Assembly (NCBI RefSeq): GCF_000264995.1
Contig: NW_006767435.1
Location: 1 to 64,000 of the forward strand
Direction of reading: 5' to 3'
DNA: 64,000 nt
Source: Punctularia strigosozonata HHB-11173 SS5
Lineage: Eukaryota; Basidiomycota; Agaricomycetes; Corticiales; Punctulariaceae
Under the pieces are notes generated by a model. That model had not been told where the DNA came from. It was given only the letters and a program-made list of their open reading frames with translations, and made no database searches. Positions 10,064 through 21,469 of this stretch are shown piece by piece; position 1 is the stretch's first letter, and the number at the start of each line of letters is the position of its first letter. The position numbers and the translations under genes were made by a program.

Positions 10064-11725
10064 GGAGGCGCCAGAGAAGAAGCCGGTGGCGAAAGGCGCA
10101 ACGTGGTGGGTTTAAATGCATGCCGGCAATTAGGCTTGATGATCACCGCGAGCACGACGCCGCGTGTTGTTGTCGGCCGTTGAGCCCATCCCAGTTTCTC
10201 GTTGAAATTGAAGCAGCAGTGCACGAGCAGATTACGTGGGTGTTCGCATCGAAAGAACCAGGGAGGTCAGGTGCCGTCGGAGGTTGACGTGAGAAGGAGG
10301 GGGTCAGTGGGTGGAAACGCGGGGGTTCCGTCGAAGACGATGAGCGTGAGCTGTCGGCGATATCCTCTTGCGCCGCGGCGAGGCGGCGGCGCGGCTGCCT
10401 GTCCTGTTGTGCCACAGCGAAAAAAGTGGACGAAACGGACAGGCGTCGGAAGCGACGATAACGTGGCAAGGCCAGAAACGCCAAAACGGGCCCGTCTTGC
10501 CTAAAATGGCTAAAGGCGGAAGAGCATCCTCGCAAAACTCATGCTGGAAGCCGCCAATGCCGAGGTGGGTCCGACGCCTTCGTTGCCTCCGTTGACGCCA
10601 CAAATCGGGTAAGAAGCTTCCGCGCATCGTCGTCAGTGGAGAAACGGCCAAGCCATTCCATCTGGATGCTGGTGTCGTATCTCGAGCCCCTGTATCGCCA
10701 GCACATCGAATTGTCCCACGGCTGTCCGCAACACGCTGACTCAGACGCCAACCTTCGGCCCGTCGCCCTGGTGTCGCCCTTGTGGTGCCTTTGTCCACGT
10801 TCGCGAAGAGAAGTCGAGAAGCCGGAACGAACCTCAAAATCCGGATTTGACGAACGTCAGACCGCATTACCATACCGAGACGCCCTTCCCGCGGAGCTGC
10901 CATTATCGAACTCGGGCACGATCGGATCGTGCGCAACCAGCGCATCATTCAAGGTCGCTCTCCCCCGGAGCTCGAGAGGCTAAGGCGAGAGTACTTACGT
11001 CCCTACACACTTTCCGATTCACTGATGTTGGCCCTTTACTACATCGTGACATGAGTCTTCCCGAACGACTTATCGCAGTCGGAAGGGCGCCATAAGGCGG
11101 CGGCACACGCTCAAGAAAATTCCGGATATATCAAACATCGTGTCTGCTCCACACCTCATACGCCTACAGGTTTTGGTATCAACACTCTCATGAACGATGT
11201 CAGAAGCCGGGTTAGCGTACCCTCGCAATCACGGCGACCTCCTTCGTGGCGGCAGCGGAGCCCCACGGGCGTATTCTAGAGGTCCCGTCGTCATAATCAG
11301 AAAGCAGTCCGCAACGGGATAGGCAAACGAAGTGCGCGCTGCGAACAGGAGTCCAGACTCATATAGAGTTCGATGTCCGAAACCCTAAGCATGATTCTGA
11401 CTGATGGAGACGACGGCGCACGTCTTCGCGATCGTTCGTGGACAGTTCCTTTGCGCATTTCCAGTCATGCGCACATTTCGCGGTTGTGGCGATGGGAGGC
11501 GGGCTACATAGGTTCAAGTGTGCGGACATGTGCCTGAGAACTTGAACCCAGGCTCGAACGCAACGTATTTGATCGTTTCATTGATCAAGACGACCTCAAG
11601 GTGATGTAAGAGTCACTTGCAGCCAACATACATGTACCTGGAGACGTCCCGAAACTTTCGCCCGGCAATGCCCCACAGATTGTCCCAGGCTTGACATTCA
11701 AAATCTCCTCGTGTTAGAAAGGAAC
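10064..11725. other. Gene-free stretch with unrecognised frames
   Basis: About 1.7 kb without a gene I can support. Minus-strand frames at 10539-10751 (WDNSMCWRYRGSRYD...) and around 10900 (LNDALVAHDPIVPEFDNGSS) read like protein. They do not join into a gene by splice signals I trust and match no family I know. A small or decayed minus-strand gene between 10540 and 11000 cannot be excluded. Confidence 0.4.
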
Positions 11726-12005
11726 TCATGCCTTCTTGACAGGCTCGCATTGGAATGGCTAAATGAAAGATAAATTTGCAAGAAGCTTCGCATAAGCGCA
11801 AACATGGGATGAAACGCACCTGTCCAGGAAGACCGATTTGCTGGACGCAGGAGAGTCCTGCACAACATGTGGGGAATATGTTTGGAGAGCATCCCGCGTC
11901 TTGTCCGAAGCAGATGGGGGTCACCGGAGCGGGAGTTGCCTCGACCAGTACAAGTGCTACCGCCATGGCCACGGCGTAAGCAGAGACGGTGGAGAGGAAG
12001 TGCAT
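11726..12005 (-). CDS. Small secreted cysteine-rich protein, knottin-like (paralogue 1)
   Basis: Two exons, 11820-12005 and 11726-11758, separated by a 61-base GTGCGT...TTTAG intron (72 residues). Residues 1 to about 25 are a clear signal peptide ending EATPA. The mature part has six cysteines: C-x6-C-x7-CC-x4-C-x12-C, ending CEPVKKA. The first five follow the inhibitor-cystine-knot pattern. The sixth is supplied only by exon 2, which strongly supports the splice. The protein has the same intron position and cysteine spacing as the gene at 13078. Such proteins in basidiomycetes are usually secreted effectors, antimicrobial peptides or inhibitors; the sequence does not say which. Confidence 0.78.
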
Positions 12006-13077
12006 GATGAACTGGCTTGTATTTTGATAGGTGGATGCGTCCCTTGCAATGGAATCCTATCGAAGTTAAGTTGAATTTATACAAGCTTGAAGCTGCCTCT
12101 CCTCGTTCTAGGGCATATACCCAAGCACAGGAAAATACTGCAATAACGGACAACTGGACGAATTCGCAATGAGTGCGGAGCGAAGTTACCGCTGCAATGC
12201 TGACTTGTGCGCGCTGATTTACTTCGACGACAGTCACTCTAGGCATGCCGTCCGTGCACCCGCAACGTTGAATGACAGCGATGACACGTGTCGTAAGTCG
12301 AGGACTTTAGATGATCCTCGTGCGAGCCGTCCAGCGTCTTTAAATGAAAAATTGTCTATGAACGGAATCAACACTGAATCAGCGCGCGGCTTTCTCTGTC
12401 ATCTTGAAACGGAGCGAACCAGCGGGCGATACCCTGCAGAGATAGACAAGGAGGCCGAGATCTTTCGCCGTCGTGTCGGGCTCGTGATGTGCATTGCAGT
12501 AACGTGAGCAGCCGTGAGCAGCGGAACACGGGGGTACCATGGTGCCCTGAATTCATTTTAAGCCGGGGAATGCGGAGGAAGGCTGCGGCGAACTGCTGCC
12601 GTTGGGTATTGCAGGCGCGGGCGGATCCGAATACCAATGGCACTGTAGATCGCAGACGGGAAGATTCAAGCAACTCGTTGAAGGTATACATGGCATGCCG
12701 CCACCCACAAAAATTCGCGATGTCAAGCATGTAGGAGTGTACGCCAAAGACAGCGATCCATGTTCCTCCACATAAAAAAGGCCTTATGTTCCCGATGTCC
12801 GCTCTGCTCTGCGAGCGATGTAGACGGTGCTTGCGTCCTCCTCTGGTCTCCTGACGGCTCCGATGAGGTAAAACACAGTCCAGTCTCTTCTCAACACTTG
12901 GCGTTGAGCCTTGGCAAGCAGCGAGACCGCATATAAGTTCGGCGAGACCGCATTGTCGTACTTCAGCCAAGTGACCCTACAAAGAACATCCAAAACATTA
13001 GCATAAACATGTAGGTCGAAACATTTTTCTGAGAAGCCGGACATTGTCTCACCTGGTGCCATTGGGTAGCAGCACAG
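12006..13077. other. Divergent region between the two knottin-like genes
   Basis: The two paralogues point away from each other across about 1.07 kb, so both promoters lie here. Minus-strand frames of 200 codons (12368-12970) and 92 codons (12784-13062) overlap each other in different frames. The latter contains WLKYDNAVSPNLYAVSLLAK, which looks protein-like, but I recognise neither and neither has convincing partner exons. Confidence 0.45.
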
Positions 13078-13334
13078 ATGTATCGCCCGTCCATCTCCAC
13101 CCTGATTGTCGTCCTCGCCGCTATCGCTTCGATGGCGTCAGCCGCTCCTCAGGACGACGACACGCAGTGCAAGAAAATCAACGACGTCTGTGGTGACAGC
13201 TCCGGCATACCCTGCTGCCGCGGTTTGGTCTGTTACGGCGCTCCTGGCTCGTTCAACGCGGTAAAGTGAACTATAGGCTTGATAGAGCGTTCGGCTGATT
13301 CCGTATTCAGAACTGTGTACCGGATCACAAGTAA
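13078..13334 (+). CDS. Small secreted cysteine-rich protein, knottin-like (paralogue 2)
   Basis: Two exons, 13078-13260 and 13311-13334, with a 50-base GTAAAG...TTCAG intron (68 residues). A signal peptide of about 22 residues ends MASAAP. The mature part has six cysteines: C-x6-C-x7-CC-x4-C, then a sixth in NCVPDHK supplied by exon 2. Without splicing the frame stops just after the intron boundary and loses the sixth cysteine, which is why I prefer the spliced form. The order CC-RGL-VC matches CC-AGL-SC of the divergent neighbour, so the pair is a local duplication. Function is unknown; a secreted, disulfide-locked peptide is the safe description. Confidence 0.78.
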
Positions 13335-14025
13335 CCAAATGGCATACTAGTGATCGTCCCCAGCGCGCTACCAAACAGTGGCAGGCACTAGTTTCGGCTC
13401 TGTTGTGTATCTGCATGGTGTTCTACGAGTTATGTCAGCTATTTTAAGTGAATATCGGGATGTCTTGCTCCAGAAGACGGGAAAGCAAGCTCAGGAATGA
13501 AGAATTTGAGTGATGATCGACGGTTCAGCAATTTTAACCACGCCCCCCAGAGCAAGTCGAAGACAGAGGCCAGATACATTCAGTGTAAAGTTGATCTGAG
13601 TACCGGTTCGCTCCACACTCCCGTTGTAGCAGGACATCGGGGAACAAGGGACTCCAGTGTCGACCATGCATACTCGAACGATAACTTCAGGATTCATGCA
13701 GGACTCGGTGATCTAGCGAGTCCGCGGTTTGCAGACCATAGTGGCTCAAGTCGCATTGGTTATAATTCTTCCAAAAGTGCATCTTCCACGACGTGAGGGA
13801 GCATTCTGTTGAGTTGGTGAAAAAGACGGCCAAGACTACTTTTTTCGGATGACAGAATGCACGTGCTCGTTCATCCGCATCCAATCTCGCGGGGGTCGCG
13901 CGTCGTCGACCTGTTCTGACTCTGAGCTCTGGAGTCTGGTTGTTGAGTTCATCGTTGACGGAGTCAGAACGCAACGTGCAAGCCCTCTGCATACCCGCGG
14001 TGCATACCGAAAGGGAATACGCCCG
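13335..14025. other. Gene-free stretch
   Basis: 3' region of the second knottin-like gene and 5' region of the membrane protein. The frame open from 13849 into the next gene has no coding character before its internal ATG at 14026. Nothing else is seen. Confidence 0.5.
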
Positions 14026-14562
14026 ATGTCCACTACCGACAAAGCGGGGGCAACTGAGGCTCATTTCAATGACCTGCTTCGTTTCGCCGGCATCGCTCTC
14101 GTCCAGTCGTTCACCGTCATCTCTACCTGCGCTAGGTTCCTCTTCTCCTTCCTATGGTTCCTCCTCAAAACGACCGCACACTCTCTCAGGAGCATCTCTC
14201 AACACCTTTTATGGATCTTGCGCCCCGTAATCCTCGTTCTCTCGCTGCTCCTCGATACATTTATCCTCAAGCCGTACCACGCCGTGGTCTACTTCGCGAC
14301 GGAGATGCAGGATGTATGGACTTTGGTTGTCGCGGCTCTGGCCGTGGGCGTTGTGTTTGGTCTTTGCGCGCAGAAGCTCAGCAGCGCGCTCGTCGCGCTC
14401 GTCATCGGAGCGGGGCGTCCAAGCAACTGTATGCCGCAATCGCCGACAGATCCCCCGAACGTCTCAGATGGTATCCCGTCCAAGAAAGTGAAGAAAAGCG
14501 GTCGGGCGAGTGCGGGATCGAAGTCGGCAGGCAAGAAACGTGCCGAGTGGAGGGAGCTCTGA
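14026..14562 (+). CDS. Small multi-span membrane protein, unknown function
   Basis: A single exon of 178 residues starting MSTTDKAGATEAHFNDLLRF. Hydrophobic stretches at about residues 20-50 (ALVQSFTVISTCARFLFSFL), 65-90 (LLWILRPVILVLSLLLDTFI) and 100-130 (LVVAALAVGVVFGLC) suggest three to four membrane helices. A Ser/Lys-rich soluble tail follows (SKKVKKSGRASAGSKSAGKK). The open frame extends 59 codons further upstream, but that part is low-quality and lacks the hydrophobic character, so I start at 14026. The topology resembles small ER or Golgi membrane proteins of basidiomycetes, but I do not recognise the family. Confidence 0.6.
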   Translation: MSTTDKAGATEAHFNDLLRFAGIALVQSFTVISTCARFLFSFLWFLLKTTAHSLRSISQHLLWILRPVILVLSLLLDTFILKPYHAVVYFATEMQDVWTLVVAALAVGVVFGLCAQKLSSALVALVIGAGRPSNCMPQSPTDPPNVSDGIPSKKVKKSGRASAGSKSAGKKRAEWREL

Positions 14563-15265
14563 CGTGGTGTCGAAGGGACGTAGCAGGACTCGATGTGGAA
14601 TAGGTGAAGGCGAGTCTTCTCATGTGTTGTGGATCTAGGTCGTTTCGATCATCTACTTACTGACATGTGCATCGATTCCAGCTCCAGCTCGATATAGAGC
14701 GTTTTGGACCTTTCACGTTGAGCTTTCGAAGCTCGGGTCCTTCAATGATGTTCTTCCCTCATATCCGACGGCTCCCGAGACGACACGAAGCTTCATCCTT
14801 ATAATGGCTCCCTCTGGTCAACCCGCGGAAATGATCGAGCGCTCGTTGTCGAATTGCGTGTTCTCATCGGACAGAGGCGTCACCTGGTTTCGAACCCTCC
14901 GCAGATATTACCAACTCGTTGCATAGCAGAAGCCGTGTCGCGACCAGAAATGGGCGCGGCGCTGAATCAAATGGAAATGGCCTTGTTCTCCGCGGGCCAG
15001 TGTCACCTGCACTCGTTTGTCGTACGCGCAGGAGCAGCGCCCCCCCCCAGCGCTCGTACAACGTATTTATCTTACACGCAGCCATCTCTCGGACCAGCGG
15101 CAAGCAGGATCGCGCTCGCACGCATCACCCTTAATAGCGATCGCGCCATCGCGAACCCAACGGGCGTCATCCCGCCCACATGCGGTATCTTTCTCCCAGC
15201 CCAAGCAGATATCTATCCCGGCTCCAGAGGGATCGACGACCTTCTCTATCGCCAGGATTTTGACG
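14563..15265. other. Gene-free stretch upstream of the CmcJ-like gene
   Basis: Two frames are open through part of this region in front of the next gene. They have no recognisable content and lack the conserved start, so I treat the region as 5' flank. It contains the small palindrome AGCTTTCGAAGCT near 14720. Confidence 0.5.
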
Positions 15266-16311
15266 ATGACAGAGCCTCGCACCGTCACAGCCGAGCTTAC
15301 CTACATTGCCCGCCCGAGCCACGAAGACCGGCTCTTTCGCTTCCGGCACCAGCCCGGCGTTTCTGCCACGCGCGAACGCAACTTTGGGTACGAGACGCGC
15401 CAGGCAGAGGTCGAGAATCTACGTGGCAGGGAGGACGTCCTGGGGCGGTGGTCGCTCGACGAGCACGGATTCCGGTTTTTCAAGAGGGCGACGAGGTGTG
15501 AGAGGTTTACGAGCGAAGAGGAGATTAGGGGGAGTTACTATGAGGAGTGCGAAGGGCTGATGAGGGAGTTAACGGGGGCGAAGAGGGTGGTGTTCTTTGA
15601 TCATAGTCCGTGCTTTCTCGTATTAGTCTGCGATGGCAATCCTTTGAGGCGTCGTTGCGTGTTGCGCTAGCTGTGAGGAGGAGGATCCCGGGTATCACCG
15701 AGGACGTGCCAGGGAAGAGGCAGCCGGCGGCGCAGGTGCATATCGACCAGACGCCGGGCGCAGCGCTCGCGCGGCTCAGGAGGCATCTGGACCCCGAAGA
15801 GGCGGACGAGGTGATCCAGCAAGGGAAGAGGTGGCAGATCGTGAACTTGTGGAGGCCGATCGGACATGCGGCGTACGATTGGCCGTTGGCGCTATGCGCG
15901 TATGGGTCGGTCGACCGCGAGCGGGATTTGCTGCCGATCACGCTCAAGGTGCGTCACTGCGGCATGGAATGAGAGGGAGGTGGAGGTTGACTAAGGTGGT
16001 GGGCTGTATAGTATCCGGATAGGGACGGGGAAACGTTCGGGATTGTGTTCAACGCGAAGCACGAGTGGAAGTACATGAGAGGGATGACGCCGGAGGAGGG
16101 CGTGTTGATCAAGTGGTGCGTTCATCTGTGTATCCCCTCGTAGGATATATCGTCGTGTGCTAACTCGTGCTCGTCGTGTAGCTTCGATTCAATCCAGGAT
16201 GGGACTGTCGCCGCGTTTACACCCCATACGGCGTTCGACGATCCATCGATGCCCCCGGACGCGCCGCCGAGAGAGTCGATCGAGCTCCGAGCGCTGGTGT
16301 TCTATGACTGA
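15266..16311 (+). CDS. GA4-desaturase / CmcJ-like (AsaB-type) oxidoreductase
   Basis: Four exons: 15266-15605, 15671-15948, 16012-16115 and 16182-16311, summing to 852 bases (283 residues). The protein has the family blocks: N-terminal beta-strand region RTVTAELTYIA, the motif VVFFDHTVRRRIPG, the HxD motif VHIDQTPGAALARLRRHL, QIVNLWRPIGHAAYDWPLAL, and C-terminal FNAKHEWKYMRGMTPEE and LIKCFDS. Family members are fungal hydroxylase/desaturases related to CmcJ and AsaB, often found in secondary-metabolite pathways. There is no metabolite cluster around it here, so the substrate is unknown. The first intron starts GTCCGT and is the least standard. The start codon is the first ATG before the conserved N-terminus. 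Confidence 0.88.
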
Positions 16312-18125
16312 TCTCAGTATTAGTTGAGTCGAGAGCCCAGGCCGATTGATGGAAGGAGTCACTACTGTACTCGGGTAATCGCCTCGAGGCTCTTTGCCAT
16401 TCAAGCTGTGTAAACATATAAACGGCACTTCATGGGTGTCCTGTTGCGCCGGATAACAAACATAAGGACGATGCAAATGCAGAAAGAGGAATTGGGCGAT
16501 GCGCGCACTACAAATACAGATTGGAAGGCTTGGATCTGTTGATGGTCCCCGCGACTTTGATAGCACGGCGAGCCGATGTTCCCACGATAAAGTAACTGGC
16601 GTGTTGCAGAATCACGGATTGTTGTCCCGAAGTGTTTTTTTTCTCGACCTCACTTTGCTCTGCTCTGCTGGATCTCGACGACGATTGCGATGCTCCTGGG
16701 CTGCTCTGAACTGGTATTTCTCGCATACAGACTCACGTGTACTCGATGGCTGTCCACGACGGCCGTCGCGCTCTATCCTATTGGTCACCAACGAGACGGT
16801 CTTATAGGTCACCTGCACGCCCAAGGTCAGATCCACACGATCCACCGGTTTCGGGGTTCTAGTTCCCTGGCGGAGGTGCTGGGGACGCGGTTTTTCACTT
16901 GGACCTTGGTCGGCAACCCAATCTGCATACACGCTCGCTGTATGCATGGTGGAGACAGGGAGGAGATCCGGAGGTGGACGGCGAGGTTCTGTTGTCCTAG
17001 GGTATGGAAGTGTATATGTACGTGCGCCGTGAATCGATATCGGGACTTACGAGGGTGCATAACGACCTGGGCTCCGTCCACGAAGTGAATGGCTTATTGT
17101 GCTCTGCGAAGCTGATGGTCTGGCGACTAGGTTTGTGTTCCATTTACGACCCTTGATATCGCACGGGGAGGGCGCGTCGCCGCCCGCATAGCGCAGTCGC
17201 AGATGCAGCCGCGCCCTATCTGGTCGAGCATCTACGCGCCGAAGACGGTCGAAGGCGACATAATTGGCCTCAGAACGTGCCCTCCGTGATGGGCGGAAGC
17301 TGCGGCGCGTCTATCTGGGCCGATCGGAGGGCGCTAAGCGCCCGCGGGACGTGGACTCCGTCATCGTATGAGAGGAAGGGTACCGGTCGTCTCTGCTCGA
17401 TGCCGAATCTGCCCGCAAGGTTCATTCTCCGTCCCGTGTGGCATGGGAACGCCAATATCGCCTCTGGTGGATGCGGGAAGCTAGGCTGGAGAACGCGGTT
17501 CGCCCCCGCCGTCTCGCGCGACAGCCACAGGCTCCGACAGACGGTGGACATCGACGCGCGCATCGTGGACGCACCGACCTGCGGAAGTTCGGAGGAGGGC
17601 GAGGTGCGGGTGTGGCGAGGACGCGTCGGCTAAGGGGGCGTGGGAAGACCCGTAACGGCATTCGAGTTGCCTGATAGAGATAGGGGCGCCGCACACGAGG
17701 CACGCATCCGCTGGGCTATAAGCTGACGCGTTCCGCGCCCCCGGGGTCGGTCGTCGCTTGGGCACCTCCCTCGTCGAGCGTCGAGTTCTCCAGCGCCTCT
17801 CCGTCGCACATCTCCCGCACCCTCGTCTACACGTTGCACGCAGTCAGCGCACAGCTTGTACAGCTCGGACCCGGCCTCGTCATCTCCTCGAGTCACAGCT
17901 TTCAGCGCTCTCCGCCTCCGCCCACTACTTAGTGTCCCACCATCACCCGTCTGAGGATTGCATCCTCATCCTCTCCTCCCTCCTTCCCCGCCCTCCCACA
18001 GGTCTGCGCGCCAACCCGCTCGCCCACCCTGTCCGTGCCATACCCGATAGCCTACCCGCAACAGCCGTTGCCCACCCCCGCCTCACACGTCGCAGTGTGG
18101 CTCATCAAGCCCGCCTATATCTGCC
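16312..18125. other. Gene-free stretch
   Basis: About 1.8 kb with only short overlapping frames. A copy of the motif TTCCCACGATAA lies near 16577, like those near 303 and 376 at the left end. From about 17750 to 18125 the plus strand is pyrimidine-rich, as expected of a basidiomycete promoter/leader upstream of the BCS1-like gene. No gene is supported. Confidence 0.5.
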
Positions 18126-20650
18126 ATGGACGCTCTCCGTTCTCTCGTCCAGCCGCTCGTCGGCGGCGGAGGGGGAAATAACATCATCGACGGCATGAAG
18201 CTCGTCGTCCTCGGCACCACCGTCGAAACCGCCCGGAGGGTCGCCAGCTCCGGCTGGAACCACTTCGTGAATTGTACGAGTCACTTGTATGCGCGCTTAT
18301 CGTGAACGCGTGTGCTGACCTGCGTGCGTCTGATCGTCAGCCTTCTTCCTCACCGCGCACTTCAGCGAGGAAGACTACCCGTACGACTGGCTCATGCTGT
18401 GGCTCAGCCGTCGCCCCGAGTGGCAGCGCTCGCGCGAGTTCGAGACGACCACGCGCACCGCCGCCCGCAGCCCGAACCCGAACTCGACCGTCCCCGACAA
18501 CTCGTTCGGCGACGACGACGACAACGATAACGACGAGGACGGCGACGACGGCCGCGTCCGCACCCGCGTCGTCTTCCAGCCCACGTTCGACACCACGCAC
18601 ACCATCTACTACCGCGGTCACTGGCTGCGCGTTCGCCGCAGCCGCAGCCAGAGCAGCTACAACGAGATGCTGTCCATCTCGTCAGTCGTTGTCCCCCTAT
18701 TTCGCCGAGTATACTCCGTCCCTGATGTATTTCCCGCTTTTGCAGGGTCGTGGCGAGGAACAACTCGATCCTGAAGCAGCTCGTACTCCAGGCTAAACGC
18801 GAGTACGAGGCCGAGTCGGTGCACAGGATACAGATCTATTTCGCCGACTCGCACGGATCGTGGAGGTGGACCGACTCGAGACATAAGCGCCCGATGTCGA
18901 GCATTGTCCTCAATCCTGGCGTGAAGGAGATGCTCCTCGCTGATGCCAAGGACTTCCTGAAGAGCGAGAAGGTGAATCAAAAAACGACGCATATATACTT
19001 GATCGCAGCTCATTGACGCAACGTCCCACAGTGGTATGCCGACCGCGGCATCCCGTTCCGCCGTGGCTACCTGCTCTACGGCGTGCCCGGCTCCGGCAAG
19101 TCGTCGCTGATCCACGCCATTGCCGGAGAGCTTCTCCTGGACGTCTACGTCGTTTCGCTCTCATCGTCCTGGATCAACGACGCGACGCTTACCGCGCTCA
19201 TGGGTCGTGTGCCCTCGCGCTGCATCGTCCTCCTCGAGGACCTCGACGCCGCCTTCACCCGAAGCACGAGCCGCGAAGAGGAGGGCGCGAACAAGGACAA
19301 GGCCGCCGGCCCGGATAACCAGAATTCGGGATCCGGCAGCTCGAGGAGGAGGAATAAGGAGCAGTTGAGCGATGTGAACACGCTCAGCTTGAGCGGCTTG
19401 TTGAACGCGCTCGATGGCGTCGCCGCGAGCGAGGGTCGGTTACTGTTCGCGTGCGTTTCAGCGCTGGCTTTACGTCACCGTCTTCGTTTGTGCTCACCTC
19501 TCCTCTAGCACCACGAACCACCTGGAGAAGCTCGATCCGGCGCTGTCGCGCCCGGGCCGGATGGACGTCTGGATCGAGTTCAAGAACGCGTCGCGCTGGC
19601 AGGCGGAGCAGCTGTTCCGCAACTTCTTCCCGTCTTCCGACCCCGCGCCGGAGGAGGCGGAGATGAACCTCCCGACGGACGAAGCCGCGCTCGACGCCGA
19701 GCTGGGCGATATCAAGCTGAACGCGCGGAGGGAGGCTGTCCCGGAGACGCCGACGAAGGAGGGAGAGATCCCGTTGCCGCCGACGCCGTCGGCCGAGGTG
19801 TTGTCCGCCAGCGGGGCGTCGTCGGCGTCGTTAGCCAGTCTGCCGTCGACGACGGCGACGAAGGTTGAGGCGGAGACGCATGAGGCGGAGGAGGAGGAGG
19901 AGGAGGAGGAGAAGTTGAGCCCGGAGGAGAGGGCGAGGCGTGATGAGGAGGAGAGGGCGCGGATCGCGAGGTTGGAGAAGGAGCATGCGATTAGGCACGT
20001 GGCGACGCCGCTGTCGAACGCGCGGTTGGCGGCGCTGGCGCGTAAGTTTGCCGAGTCGATACCGGACGAGGAGTTTTCGGTCGCAGCGCTGCAAGGATGT
20101 GAGTTGCGGATTGCCACTAGTTGCGAGTGTTTTTTTCATGAAATGATGCTAATCACGATCGGTGATGTTAGATTTGTTGAAGAATAAGACGAGGCCTGAG
20201 GAGGCCGCCAACGGTGCTGCGGCGTGGGTTATATCCGAGCGGGAGATGAAGGTGAAGCTAAAGAAGGAGAAGGAGGCGCGTGAGGCCAAGGAGAAGGCCG
20301 AGGTCAGTCTAGATCGCCGTTTATCGACGACTTCGTTCCTGACGATGACCCCGCAGCGCGAGAAGCGTCGTAAGGAGAAGGCGGAGGAAGAGAAGAAGAA
20401 GGTGGAAGAGGACAAGACCAAGACGGAGGAGCAGAAGAAGAAGGATGCAGAGGAGGCGGCGGAGAAGGCGAAGGCCGAGGAGGCGAAGAAGGAAGATGAG
20501 AAGAAGGAGAACGACGCGGAGGAGAGCGGCAGCCAGAGCAGCAGCAGCGACGACGAGGGCGAGAACGTGCCCGCGACGCCGGCGGAGAACAGCACGGGCA
20601 CGTCGTGGAACGTCGTGTCGACCGAGAACGGCGGCTCGGGCTGGGATTGA
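18126..20650 (+). CDS. BCS1-like AAA ATPase with long charged C-terminal tail
   Basis: Seven exons: 18126-18273, 18341-18680, 18746-18971, 19032-19450, 19509-20098, 20172-20302 and 20357-20650, summing to 2148 bases (715 residues). The N-terminal BCS1 domain includes SEEDYPYDWLMLWLSRRPEW. The AAA core has Walker A YGVPGSGKSS, Walker B CIVLLEDLDAAF, and the sensor/SRH block LLFATTNHLEKLDPALSRPG followed by RMDVWIEF. BCS1 itself threads the Rieske protein through the inner mitochondrial membrane. Fungi carry several BCS1-like paralogues whose clients are unknown, and this one has a long acidic/lysine-rich insert and tail (residues about 480-715) not found in classical BCS1. That tail makes a paralogue more likely than true BCS1. 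A decayed second copy of its 3' half lies at about 22430-23054. Confidence 0.9.
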
Positions 20651-21469
20651 CTTGATGTTCATCCCGGCGGGGATGAGGAAGACGACTGTCAACAAGATCC
20701 TCCCGCCATCCCAACACATACCCGGAGCGACCTCAACACTGCAGCAGCGACGGCAACGGCGCCGGCTCTGGTCGCTAGCGCGCCGCGCACGATGGCGGTC
20801 CTCCACGCACTGTATCCTATCACCCAACTCTACATCCGCCTCTTCAATTTGTACGCAATACTCCTGCAACTCTTCGGCCTCGCCAGCCGATAAACCACCA
20901 CCAACCACCAAAGGAACCTCCCCACCGGTCAATCTCAACTACGAATATTTCACCTGCAACGCAATGGACCTCTCTCCAAATATGATATAGATTCTTCGGG
21001 CGGTTGTCGTGTATGACTAGAATGTGCTCGTGGTTGCTGTTACCTCCAGCAAAGGGGGTGGAGTGACCAGACGGCTTTCTCATGTGTTTATAGTTGTCTT
21101 GTCGTTATGCTTCTGCAACATGCTTCATTCTCTCTCTCAGTCGATGTCTTCCCATCGTGTTTTGTACATACATAGCTCACTGGATACAATTTGCTCGAAT
21201 GATTGCGACTTGCGTGCTGAGGCACGCGGGTTTCATTGTCAAGACGCGCGGGGATTAGCTCGTCAACGTCGCGTCCTGGGTCGCAATACTTGCACTATAC
21301 AATCCATTCCTCAGGATCGCCCGCTGGGGCAGGGAAGCGACCATAGGTTCACATACAAGGCATGCCTTACGTCCGACGACATACCACCGAATCATCATAA
21401 TAGAACAAAAAGGCAAAGAGAATCGATCTGAAGTGCTAGCTGAAGTCCACGTCGTAGGTGCGCTCGTCC
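20651..21469. other. Gene-free stretch
   Basis: 3' flank of the BCS1-like gene and 3' side of the CHAT relic. The open frames here are antisense or frame shadows of the lysine-rich 3' exon. Nothing else is recognised. Confidence 0.5.

Noticed and set aside
10304-10948. 214-codon minus-strand frame
   Set aside because: Arginine-rich with no family similarity, and overlapping frames look equally good. Kept only as a note in the gene-free stretch.
12368-12970. 200-codon minus-strand frame between the knottin-like genes
   Set aside because: No recognisable domain and a competing frame overlaps it; no convincing splice partners.
13491-13697. Third knottin-like copy (TGVPCSPMSCYNG on the minus strand)
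   Set aside because: The short similarity to SGIPCCRGLVCYG lacks the CC pair, a signal peptide and the other cysteines; it could be chance.
19494-20117. 207-codon minus-strand Ser-rich frame
   Set aside because: Antisense of the acidic exon of the BCS1-like gene.
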